This document shows positions 36,174 through 43,883 of a stretch of DNA of 51,012 nt, one piece after another (the stretch's first letter is position 1; every line of letters begins with the position of its first letter). The notes below the pieces were generated by a model. The model made no database searches and was not told where the DNA came from. It was given only the letters and a program-made list of their open reading frames with translations. The stretch is from JAXLRU01 sp046330935 (GTDB taxonomy: Bacteria; Actinomycetota; Actinomycetes; Actinomycetales; Kineosporiaceae), in contig JAXLRU010000015.1 of NCBI GenBank assembly GCA_046330935.1, forward strand, positions 1-51,012, written 5' to 3'. Made by a program: the position numbers and the translations under genes.

Positions 36174-37613
36174 ATGAGCACTCCAGGCAGCCCCCCGGCC
36201 CCGCCGCGCCCCGCCGCCCCCGCGCGGACGGGCGCGGACCCCGCGGCGTCCGCCCCCGTCGAGACGGCGCTGCCCCGCGCCACGTGGGTCGACGGCCGCA
36301 CCCCGGTCAGTGCCGGCGCCGTCGCGGCCCTGCAGGCCGCCTGCGCCACCCTCGTCGTCGCGCTCGTCCCCGCCGTCGGCGCGTGGGTCGCGGCCACCGA
36401 CTCCGACCTGCCCTGGACCTCGGCCGCCCGCTCCGCGCTGCAGGTGTGGCTGCTCGCCCACCACACGGCGCTCGTCGTCGACGGCGGCTCCCTGTCACTG
36501 GTGCCCCTGACCATGGCACTGCTCGCCGTCGCGTCCTGCTGGTTCGCCGGGCGCCGGCTCGCCGGTGCCGTCGATCCGCGGGTCGAGCGGGTCCTCGCCG
36601 GTCGCGCCGCGCCCTCGCCGCCGCCGGCCCGGGCCCTCGTGTCGTTCGTCGCGAGCTACACGACGCTGGCCTTCCTCGCGGCCCTGCTCGCGGCGTCCGA
36701 CGCCGTCCGGCCCCTGCCCGGACAGGCCGCCCTCGGCGCGTTCGTCGTCGGCGCCTGCGGTGTCGGCCTCGGTGCCGCCACCTACGTCGCGGGCACGGTC
36801 GGCGGGGGCCTGCGGCTGGCCGCCGAGGTGCTGCAGGTGCCGTGGCGGGTGCGCGCCTGGGCGCGCGGTGCGGCCTGGGCGCTCGGGGTGCAGCTGCTGG
36901 CCGGCGCGGTCCTGCTGGGTGTCGGGATTCTGCGCGGGCGCGAGGCCGCCCTCGCCGTCCACCACGCCCTCGATCCCGGAGCCGTCGGTGGCGCCGCCAT
37001 GTGGCTGCTCCAGCTGGCATACCTGCCCGACGGCGTCGTGTGGGCGGCCTCCTTCGTCACCGGCCCCGGCTTCGCCGTCGGCAGCGGCACGTTCGTGACG
37101 CCCGCCGCCTCGTCCCTGGGCCCGCTGCCCGCCGTACCGGCCCTCGCGGCCCTGCCGCCGACCGGCTCGCGCACGCCCGCGCTGATGGCGCTCCTCGCCG
37201 TCGGCGCGATCGCCGGGGCCGTGGCCGCGCAGGTCGCCGCTCGCGCCCGCCGCCGCCACGGGGGCACCGTGCGGCTGCTGCCCGCGGCGCTGGACGCCCT
37301 CGGTCTCGGCGCCGTCGCCGGGCTGCTCATGCTCGTCGCGGCGTGGGCGGCCTCGGGCTCGATCGGCCCCGGGCGGCTGGCAGTGGCCGGGCCTCCCGCG
37401 CTCACCACCGCCGCCGTGTTCGCCGCCGAGGTGGCCGCCGGCGCCCTGCTCTGGGCGGGGCTGAGCAGCCTGGGCCGCTGGATGGTCGCGCCCGCGCGGA
37501 CGGGAACCCGCGGCGCCACGGCCCCTCGGGACGAGCCGATCGCGCCCGCGGCAGCGGGGCCCGAGCCGGAGACCGAACCGGAGCAGGAGCCCGGGCCCGA
37601 CGTCAGGGCCTGA
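36174..37613 (+). CDS. DUF6350 family polytopic membrane protein
   Basis: A 479-residue protein with about ten membrane helices and Pro/Ala-rich cytoplasmic ends. The location between sucCD and purN-purH is where DUF6350 proteins (also labelled cell division protein PerM in some actinobacteria) are found, and the helical pattern, including LLAHHTALVVDGGSLSLVPL, fits that family. ATG 36174 was chosen; an ATG 9 bases upstream is possible. The C-terminal tail is Glu/Pro-rich. Its 3' end overlaps the convergent gene by 11 bases. Confidence 0.82.
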   Translation: MSTPGSPPAPPRPAAPARTGADPAASAPVETALPRATWVDGRTPVSAGAVAALQAACATLVVALVPAVGAWVAATDSDLPWTSAARSALQVWLLAHHTALVVDGGSLSLVPLTMALLAVASCWFAGRRLAGAVDPRVERVLAGRAAPSPPPARALVSFVASYTTLAFLAALLAASDAVRPLPGQAALGAFVVGACGVGLGAATYVAGTVGGGLRLAAEVLQVPWRVRAWARGAAWALGVQLLAGAVLLGVGILRGREAALAVHHALDPGAVGGAAMWLLQLAYLPDGVVWAASFVTGPGFAVGSGTFVTPAASSLGPLPAVPALAALPPTGSRTPALMALLAVGAIAGAVAAQVAARARRRHGGTVRLLPAALDALGLGAVAGLLMLVAAWAASGSIGPGRLAVAGPPALTTAAVFAAEVAAGALLWAGLSSLGRWMVAPARTGTRGATAPRDEPIAPAAAGPEPETEPEQEPGPDVRA

Positions 37614-38094
37614 GCCGGGCTTCTCGGGCCTTGTCGCACTCCTCCTGCGCCGTCCGCGTCTGCGCCTGCCGGCTGCACTCCTGGTAGTCGTGCTCCACCG
37701 GGTACAGCGCCAGCCGTACCAGCGTCTGGAGCACGAGCATCGAGGCGAGCACCAACCCCACCCCGACGGCGGCGCGCCCGCGGGTGCGCACGCCCGCGGC
37801 CTGCAACCGGCCCCCGAGGACGAGCGCGCGGACGCCGAAGACGATGCCCATCACCCCGAGCACGCCCGCAGCCAGGGCCCACGGCAGGTCGAGGAGTTGG
37901 AGGACGACCGCGCCGATGAGGCTCACCGAGTACGCCTGCTGCGCCGAGCGCAGCTGCGCCAGCGTCGCCGGCACGTCGAGGACGCGCGGCGGCGGGCCGT
38001 AGGGAGGTCCGTACGGCGGCCCGAACGGCGGGGCGGGGGGAGGTGGCTGCCCGGGCGGGGACTGCCAGGGCGGGGGGACCTGCGGGGTGCTCAT
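37603..38094 (-). CDS. Pro-rich membrane protein of unknown function
   Basis: A 163-residue protein. The first 38 residues are Pro-rich with a repeated PPYG pattern, as in many actinobacterial envelope proteins; three membrane helices follow (about 56-74, 77-92 and 108-128), then a charged tail with two Cys. ATG 38094. It lies between DUF6350 and purN, on the opposite strand to both. No family recognised with confidence. Confidence 0.72.
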   Translation of the reverse strand: MSTPQVPPPWQSPPGQPPPPAPPFGPPYGPPYGPPPRVLDVPATLAQLRSAQQAYSVSLIGAVVLQLLDLPWALAAGVLGVMGIVFGVRALVLGGRLQAAGVRTRGRAAVGVGLVLASMLVLQTLVRLALYPVEHDYQECSRQAQTRTAQEECDKAREARLRP

Positions 38095-38153
38095 GGCCTG
38101 CTCATCCGGGGCTCGTCGTCGGGTGGTGCTGAGGGCGGCTAGGGTCTGAGGAC

Positions 38154-38834
38154 GTGAGCCCGTCCTCCTCCGCCCGACCGCGCCGGGTCGTCGTCCTGGT
38201 CTCGGGGTCGGGCACGCTGCTGCAGGCCCTGCTCGACGCCGCGGCCCGCGAGGGCCACGACGGCGAGGTGTCCACGGCCCCTTCCTACACCGTCGTGGGC
38301 GTCGTCAGCGACCGGCCCGATGCCTACGGCCTCGTCCGCGCCCGCGAGGCGGGAGTGGCGACGGCGACGGTGCAGCTCAAGGACTTCCCCGGCCGCGCGG
38401 TGTGGGACGAGGCGGTCGCCCGCGCCGTCGAGGCGTTCTCGCCCGACCTCGTCGTCCTCGCCGGGTTCATGCGCCTGCTCGGCAGCGCCTACCTCGACCG
38501 CTTCGGGGACCGCACGGTCAACAGTCACCCCGCGCTGCTGCCCGCGTTCCCGGGCGCCCACGGCGTCCGCGACGCCCTCGCCTACGGTGCGAAGGTGAGC
38601 GGCTGCTCGATCATCTTCGTCGCAGCGGGCGTGGACGACGGCCCCCTCATCGCCCAGCGCGCCGTCGAGGTCGCCGACGACGACGACGAGGCGAGCCTGC
38701 ACGAGCGGATCAAGGTCGTCGAGCGCGAGATGCTCGTCGACGTCGTCGACCGCCTCTGCCGCGACGGCTGGCACCTGACCGGCGGCGCTGGCCGCACCGT
38801 CCGGTTCGGCCCCGCGCCCAGCCCCGCCCCCTGA
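38154..38834 (+). CDS. purN: Phosphoribosylglycinamide formyltransferase
   Basis: The 10-formyl-THF-dependent GAR transformylase of purine synthesis, 226 residues. It has the N-terminal SGSGTLLQALLDA, the folate and substrate segment VVLAGFMRLL, the catalytic Asn-x-His in TVNSHPALLPAFPG and the catalytic Asp in VDDGPLI. GTG 38154 follows TAGGGT (38140-38145) by 8 bases. purH is 30 bases downstream, so they are co-transcribed. Confidence 0.96.
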   Translation: MSPSSSARPRRVVVLVSGSGTLLQALLDAAAREGHDGEVSTAPSYTVVGVVSDRPDAYGLVRAREAGVATATVQLKDFPGRAVWDEAVARAVEAFSPDLVVLAGFMRLLGSAYLDRFGDRTVNSHPALLPAFPGAHGVRDALAYGAKVSGCSIIFVAAGVDDGPLIAQRAVEVADDDDEASLHERIKVVEREMLVDVVDRLCRDGWHLTGGAGRTVRFGPAPSPAP

Positions 38835-38864
38835 CCCCTCCCGCACCGCCCAGGAAGGTCCCGC

Positions 38865-40493
38865 ATGAGCCAGCCCACGACGTCCCCCGCCGACCGCATC
38901 CCCGTGCGCCGCGCCCTGGTCTCGGTGTACGACAAGACCGGCCTGGAGGAGCTCGCCACGGGCCTGCACGCCGCGGGTGTCGCGATCGTCTCGACCGGCT
39001 CCACGGCGTCGAAGATCGCCGCGCTGGGGGTGCCGGTGACGCCCGTCGAGCAGCTGACCGGGTTCCCCGAGTGCCTCGACGGCCGGGTGAAGACGCTGCA
39101 CCCGCGGGTGCACGCGGGCATCCTCGCCGACCGCCGCCTGCCCGACCACGTGCAGCAGCTCGCCGACCTCGGCGTCGAGCCGTTCGACCTCGTCGTGGTG
39201 AACCTGTACCCGTTCACGCAGACGGTGGCCTCGGGCGCGAGCCCCGACGAGTGCGTCGAGCAGATCGACATCGGCGGTCCCTCGATGGTGCGCGCCGCCG
39301 CCAAGAACCACCCGAGCGTCGCCGTCGTCACCGACCCCGCCGACTACGCCTCGGTGCTGGACGCCGTCGCGGAGGGCGGGTTCACGCTCGTGGCGCGCCA
39401 GGCGCTGGCCGCGCGGGCGTTCGTGCACACGGCGTCCTACGACGTCGCCGTCGCCTCCTGGATGGGCAACGTGCTCGCGCCCAGCGACGCCGGCACCGGC
39501 TTCCCCGCGTGGGCCGGGGCCACCTGGTCGCGCCAGGCCGTGCTGCGCTACGGCGAGAACCCGCACCAGCGCGCCGCGCTGTACCGCGCCGAGGGCCCGG
39601 GGGAGCCCGGCCTCGCCGGTGCGACGCAGCTGCACGGCAAGGAGATGTCGTACAACAACTACGTCGACGCCGACGCCGCGTGGCGGGCGGCGTGGGACCA
39701 CGACCTGCCCGCCGTCGCCGTGATCAAGCACAACAACCCGTGCGGGATCGCCGTCGGCGACGACATCGCCTCCGCGCACGCCCGCGCCCACGACTGCGAC
39801 CCGGTCTCGGCCTACGGCGGGGTCATCGCGGCCAACCGCACGGTCACCGCCGCGATGGCCGACCAGGTGGCCGAGGTGTTCACCGAGGTGCTCGTGGCCC
39901 CCGGCTTCGAGCCCGAGGCGCTGGAGATCCTCACCCGCAAGAAGGCGATCCGGCTGCTGGAGGTGCCGGCCCCCGAGGGGTCGGTGCGTCGCGGCGGCGT
40001 CGAAGTGCGCCCGATCAGCGGCGGCCTGCTCATGCAGGCGCGCGACGCCATCGACGCCGTGGTCACGGGGGAGGACGGCAAGGTCACCGGCGGGGACTAC
40101 CCCTCCGCGTGGCGGCTGGTCACCGGCGCCCCCGCCGACGAGGACACGCTGCACGACCTCGAGTTCGCCTGGCGCGCCATCCGCGCGGTGAAGTCCAACG
40201 CGATCCTGCTCGCCCGCGACGGCGCGTCCGTCGGCGTGGGCATGGGCCAGGTGAACCGGGTCGACTCGTGCAAGCTCGCCGTGGAGCGGGCCGGGGCCGA
40301 GCGCGCCAAGGGTGCCGTCGCGGCGTCGGACGCGTTCTTCCCCTTCGCCGACGGGCTGCAGGTGCTGCTCGACGCCGGGGTGAGCGCCGTCGTCGCCCCC
40401 GGCGGGTCGGTGCGCGACGCCGAGGTGATCGCAGCCGCCGAGGCCGCCGGCGTCACGATGTACTTCACCGGGACCCGGCACTTCGCCCACTGA
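38865..40493 (+). CDS. purH: Bifunctional AICAR transformylase/IMP cyclohydrolase
   Basis: Catalyses the last two steps to IMP; 542 residues. The N-terminal MGS-like cyclohydrolase has VSVYDKTGLEELATGL and KTLHPRVHAGIL; the C-terminal transformylase has RYGENPHQRAALY, the Lys-His pair in VIKHNNPCGIA and KSNAILLARDG. Start ATG 38865 has AGGAAGG upstream. With guaA also in the window, two separate parts of purine synthesis are represented. DUF3017 follows 31 bases later. Confidence 0.97.
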   Translation: MSQPTTSPADRIPVRRALVSVYDKTGLEELATGLHAAGVAIVSTGSTASKIAALGVPVTPVEQLTGFPECLDGRVKTLHPRVHAGILADRRLPDHVQQLADLGVEPFDLVVVNLYPFTQTVASGASPDECVEQIDIGGPSMVRAAAKNHPSVAVVTDPADYASVLDAVAEGGFTLVARQALAARAFVHTASYDVAVASWMGNVLAPSDAGTGFPAWAGATWSRQAVLRYGENPHQRAALYRAEGPGEPGLAGATQLHGKEMSYNNYVDADAAWRAAWDHDLPAVAVIKHNNPCGIAVGDDIASAHARAHDCDPVSAYGGVIAANRTVTAAMADQVAEVFTEVLVAPGFEPEALEILTRKKAIRLLEVPAPEGSVRRGGVEVRPISGGLLMQARDAIDAVVTGEDGKVTGGDYPSAWRLVTGAPADEDTLHDLEFAWRAIRAVKSNAILLARDGASVGVGMGQVNRVDSCKLAVERAGAERAKGAVAASDAFFPFADGLQVLLDAGVSAVVAPGGSVRDAEVIAAAEAAGVTMYFTGTRHFAH

Positions 40494-40524
40494 TCGCCGA
40501 TTCGCCCGAGAAGGAGGTCGCCGC

Positions 40525-40800
40525 GTGCCCATCCGCTGGGAGGTGGCGCCCTCGCGCCGCACGGCGTTCGTCGTCGTCCTCGGGGTGGTCGCGCTCAGCG
40601 TGGTGGTGACGCTGGGCGTCGACTTCCGCGTCGGCGGGTACGTGCTCGCGCTGGCGCTCGTGCTCGCAGCAGGGTTCCGGGCGTTCCTGCCGGCCCGGCT
40701 GTGTCTGGGCCTGCTGATCCGCTCGCGGCGGCTCGACGTCACGATGTCGCTGGTGCTCGCCGCCGCCGTCGCCGTCCTGGCGCGCAGCGTCCCCGGGTGA
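40525..40800 (+). CDS. DUF3017 family small membrane protein
   Basis: A 91-residue protein with two to three membrane helices (about 14-31, 37-56 and 72-88) and the basic middle segment RLCLGLLIRSRRLD typical of DUF3017, a family often found next to purH in actinobacteria. GTG 40525 with AAGGAGG upstream. Function unknown; likely the last gene of the purN-purH unit. Confidence 0.85.
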   Translation: MPIRWEVAPSRRTAFVVVLGVVALSVVVTLGVDFRVGGYVLALALVLAAGFRAFLPARLCLGLLIRSRRLDVTMSLVLAAAVAVLARSVPG

Positions 40801-40877
40801 GCGGCGGCGGCTGAGCGGCGGACACGCCCCGCCGACACGCCACCCTCCCTGTCGCCGCCCGCGGCCATACTTCGGCC

Positions 40878-41213
40878 ATGGCGTACGACACCGAGCTGGC
40901 CGCGCTCGTGCGCGAGGCGATCGAGGGGGAGCCGGGCCTGAGCGAGGCCCGGATGTTCGGGGGCCTGGCGTTCCTGGTGAACGGCCACATGGCCGTCGCC
41001 GCCAGCAGCCAGGGCGGCCTGCTGCTGCGCGTGCCGCCGGAGCGCACCGACGAGCTGTCGGCCGATCCGGCGGCGGCGCCGTTCGTGATGCGCGGGCGCG
41101 AGATGGTGGGCTGGCTGCGGGTGGCGATCGACGCGACGGTCGCGGAGGCCGAGCTGGACCGCTGGGTGGGCATCGGCGTGGGCTACGCCCGGCAGCTGCC
41201 GCCCAAGGCGTGA
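40878..41213 (+). CDS. TfoX/Sxy N-terminal domain protein
   Basis: A 111-residue protein consisting only of the TfoX N-terminal domain: EARMFGGLAFLVNGHMAVA near the start and FVMRGREMVGWLRV further on. In Proteobacteria TfoX controls competence, but stand-alone N-terminal domains are common in actinobacteria with no known role. The stop meets the convergent XRE gene's stop end to end (TGATCA), so there is no intergenic sequence. Confidence 0.85.
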   Translation: MAYDTELAALVREAIEGEPGLSEARMFGGLAFLVNGHMAVAASSQGGLLLRVPPERTDELSADPAAAPFVMRGREMVGWLRVAIDATVAEAELDRWVGIGVGYARQLPPKA

Positions 41214-41447
41214 TCAGTCGACGACGGCGGGGCCCTGCACCGGCCCGAGGTCGGCGAGCTCCGGGGTGAAGACGTCCTCGATCCGGCAGTCGAACAGGGT
41301 GGCGATGCGGAAGGCCAGCGGCAGGCTGGGGTCGTAGCGGCCGGCCTCCAGCGCGTTGACGGTCTGACGGGAGACCCCCAGCCGGTCGGCCAGCGCCCCC
41401 TGGCTCCAGCCGAGGGCCTCCCGCCGCACCCGCAGGTCGTTGATCAC
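41214..41447 (-). CDS. XRE-family helix-turn-helix regulator
   Basis: A 77-residue regulator that is little more than a DNA-binding domain: RVRREALGWSQGALADRLGV, then SRQTVNALEAGRYDPSLPLAF, and a tail ending in RIEDVFTPEL, typical of the short YozG-like XRE proteins. GTG 41447 overlaps the stop of the upstream membrane-protein gene as GTGA; longer upstream readings are the shadow of that gene. Pairs of this kind are common, with the regulator probably controlling the membrane protein. Confidence 0.85.
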   Translation of the reverse strand: MINDLRVRREALGWSQGALADRLGVSRQTVNALEAGRYDPSLPLAFRIATLFDCRIEDVFTPELADLGPVQGPAVVD

Positions 41448-41854
41448 CTGCGGGCGGCCAGGATCGAGGCGACGCCCCAGCCGCCCATGCCGGCGCCGAA
41501 CACGAGCCATGGCGTGGCTTCGGGCGCCCAGCCGGCCGCGGCGAGGAACCCGAGGGTGACCGCGGCGAGCATCGCGGCGCCGAACCCGACGGCGATGCCG
41601 TGCAGCAGCAGGCGGCGCTGGTAGTCGTCGAGCCGGGCGAGGTGGCGCTGCACCGCCCAGAGCATCCACGCGGCGGGCAGGACGGGCAGCAGGGCCCAGA
41701 CGAACCGGGACGGTGCGTCGCCGTCGAGGCCGCCGAAGGTGAGGACGGCGACGAGGACGACGAGGTAGGCGGCCATCGCGAGGCCGAAGTCGACGGAGTA
41801 GGCCCGGGCGCGGGCCCGGTCGCCGAGGCTGGGGCTGTCAAGGTCGCTTGTCAT
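41444..41854 (-). CDS. Four-helix membrane protein paired with an XRE regulator
   Basis: A 136-residue membrane protein with four predicted helices (about 24-42, 49-66, 82-104 and 112-132). It lies upstream of, and overlaps, the XRE gene. ATG 41854 has no clear ribosome site; a TTGACA box (minus strand, 41886-41891) lies upstream. Such membrane/XRE pairs are widespread and uncharacterised. It is divergent from telA. Confidence 0.78.
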   Translation of the reverse strand: MTSDLDSPSLGDRARARAYSVDFGLAMAAYLVVLVAVLTFGGLDGDAPSRFVWALLPVLPAAWMLWAVQRHLARLDDYQRRLLLHGIAVGFGAAMLAAVTLGFLAAAGWAPEATPWLVFGAGMGGWGVASILAARR

Positions 41855-41937
41855 GTGGAGGAGCGTGGATCAGCTCGCCCCGCCCTGTCAAGTGTCCTTT
41901 CCACGTTGCTCGCCCGTGCCGCCCGCATCCCGCGCCC

Positions 41938-41963
41938 GGAACTGCGTAGATTGGCCGTGCGTC
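41938..41963 (+). promoter_or_regulatory. Candidate ECF-type promoter upstream of telA
   Basis: GGAAC (41938-41942) and CGTC (41960-41963) are 17 bases apart, close to the GGAAC/CGTC pattern of envelope-stress ECF sigma factors. The start codon is 85 bases downstream. The 193-base divergent region holds no other gene. A TAGATT hexamer at 41946-41951 could instead be a housekeeping -10 box. Confidence 0.3.
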
Positions 41964-42047
41964 CACCGGGGGCCACGCGCACTCGGGTGGCGGCCCCGCC
42001 GCCCGGAGGTCCGCCGGGCAGCATCCACGTCTCCACGAAGGACAGCC

Positions 42048-43283
42048 ATGACCGCCTCCGCGCCCGAGCCCGCCGCTCTCAGCCCGCTCGCGCCCCCCGA
42101 GCCGGCCCTGACGCTGACGCCGCCCGCACCGCCGCAGGCCGTCGCCGCCACGCAGGCGCCGTCGATCGCGCCGCAGGTCGACGCCGCGGCCCTGCCGGGC
42201 CTGGACGCCAAGGTCGAGTCCTTCCTCACCACGCTCACCCAGGCCCAACCCCGCAGCCCCGAGTTCGCGGCCAAGGCCGAGGACGTGCGAACGATGGGCG
42301 ACGTCGAGATCCGCCGCGCCGCCGAGACCTCCAACCGCCTGCTCAAGACTCCGGTCAAGGCGCTGGACGACGGGGCGCTTTCGCAGGGCTCGGCCGTCGG
42401 CAAGACGCTGCTCGACCTTCGCCGCACCATCGAGGACCTCGACCCCTCCGGTGCGCAGGGCACGCGCAAGGTGCTGGGCTTCCTGCCCTTCGGCGACAAG
42501 TTGACCGACTACTTCCGCAAGTACCAGTCCGCGCAGTCCCACCTCAACGGCATCCTGCACGCGCTGCAGAACGGCCAGGACACCCTGCGCAAGGACAACG
42601 CCGCCCTGAACCTGGAGAAGACCCAGCTCTGGACGACGATGGGCCAGCTCAACCAGTACGTGTACGTCGCCGAGCGGCTGGACGCGCGGCTGTCGGCGAC
42701 TATCGCCGAGCTGGAGGCGAGCGACCCCGACAAGGCGAAGGCCCTGCGCGAGGACGTCCTGTTCTATGTCCGCCAGAAGCACCAGGACCTGCTCACCCAG
42801 CTCGCCGTCTCGATCCAGAACTACCTCGCGATCGACATCGTGATCAAGAACAACATCGAGCTGATCAAGGGCGTCGACCGGGCCTCGACGACGACCGTCA
42901 GCGCCCTGCGCACGGCGGTCATCGTGGCTCAGGCGCTCAACAACCAGAAGCTCGTCCTCGACCAGATCTCCGCGCTCAATGCCACCACCTCCGGGCTGAT
43001 CGAGCGCACCTCGGTCATGCTCAAGGACAACTCGGTCAAGATCCAGGAGCAGGCGGCGAGCTCCACGATCGGACTGGAGCAGCTGCAGAACGCGTTCGCC
43101 AACATCTACGCGACCATGGACGCGATCGACACCTTCAAGGTGCAGGCGCTCGACACGATGGCCGCGACGATCGGCACGCTGGAGGGCGAGGTCGCCAAGT
43201 CACGCAGCTACCTGGAGCGCGTCAACCGCCAGGACGAGCGCGTCGCCGGCGGCTCCCTCGACCTCGGCGGCACCGCGCGGTGA
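42048..43283 (+). CDS. telA: TelA-family (toxic anion resistance) protein
   Basis: A 411-residue cytosolic protein of the TelA/PF05816 family, known from tellurite-resistance and envelope-stress loci. After a Pro/Ala-rich N-terminus (1-50) it is nearly all alpha-helical, with the family segments LGFLPFGDKLTDYFRKYQSA, NQYVYVAERLDARL and KNNIELIKGVDRASTTTVSA. ATG 42048 has AAGGA upstream. It heads a run of genes through pknG: 69 bases to the XpaC-like gene, and overlaps thereafter. The mechanism of the family is not established. Confidence 0.88.
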   Translation: MTASAPEPAALSPLAPPEPALTLTPPAPPQAVAATQAPSIAPQVDAAALPGLDAKVESFLTTLTQAQPRSPEFAAKAEDVRTMGDVEIRRAAETSNRLLKTPVKALDDGALSQGSAVGKTLLDLRRTIEDLDPSGAQGTRKVLGFLPFGDKLTDYFRKYQSAQSHLNGILHALQNGQDTLRKDNAALNLEKTQLWTTMGQLNQYVYVAERLDARLSATIAELEASDPDKAKALREDVLFYVRQKHQDLLTQLAVSIQNYLAIDIVIKNNIELIKGVDRASTTTVSALRTAVIVAQALNNQKLVLDQISALNATTSGLIERTSVMLKDNSVKIQEQAASSTIGLEQLQNAFANIYATMDAIDTFKVQALDTMAATIGTLEGEVAKSRSYLERVNRQDERVAGGSLDLGGTAR

Positions 43284-43352
43284 CCATCGTCACCGCCTCC
43301 GGGGGCTTCCCGCAGGGCGCGCACCCCCAGGCATCCGGCAGCATCGGCTGAC

Positions 43353-43883
43353 ATGGGCCTGCGCGACCTCCTCGCCAAGATCACCGGCCGCGACGACGAC
43401 GGCGCAGGGCCGGCGTCCGCGCCCGTGGGCGTCCCCGGCGTGCCCACCGACGCCGACCTGCTCGCGGCCCTCGACCGGGCCGAGGCGATGCTCGACCCGA
43501 CGGTGCCCGCAGCCGTCGTCAGCCGGGTGAAGCGGGTGACCCGGATCGTGCGCGACACCGTGCCCCGCCTCGCCGACCTCGGGCTGGGCAGCGCCCAGGC
43601 CCACTCCGTGATGGCGACGGCCACCGACTACCTGCCGGAGGCGCTCGGCGGGTACCTGCGCCTGCCCCGGCAGTGGGCCGACACCCGGCCCGTCGACAAC
43701 GGCAAGACGTCGCTGATGGTGCTGTGCGACCAGCTCGACCTGCTCGGCTACACGATGGAGAAGATCCAGGACGCGATCCTGCGCTCCGACGCCGCCGCGC
43801 TCGTGGCGCACGGTCGGTTCCTGCAGGAGAAGTTCGGCTCCCCGAGCACCGGCGGGCAGCTGAACCTCGGGGGGACGCCGTGA
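43353..43883 (+). CDS. XpaC-like protein
   Basis: A 176-residue protein. The N-terminal 35 residues are flexible, then a helical domain with VVSRVKRVTRIVRDTVPRLA and DYLPEALGGYLRLP, resembling the C-terminal part of XpaC/YceH proteins, which are encoded beside TelA in other bacteria. The membrane segment seen in some XpaC proteins is absent. It lies between telA and the AAA gene, overlapping the latter by 4 bases. The family call is tentative; the telA link is the main support. Confidence 0.6.
   Translation: MGLRDLLAKITGRDDDGAGPASAPVGVPGVPTDADLLAALDRAEAMLDPTVPAAVVSRVKRVTRIVRDTVPRLADLGLGSAQAHSVMATATDYLPEALGGYLRLPRQWADTRPVDNGKTSLMVLCDQLDLLGYTMEKIQDAILRSDAAALVAHGRFLQEKFGSPSTGGQLNLGGTP

Noticed and set aside
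41214..41854. XRE gene plus small membrane protein as a toxin-antitoxin pair
   Set aside because: The order and the four-helix protein fit a common regulator/membrane pair; there is no toxin motif.
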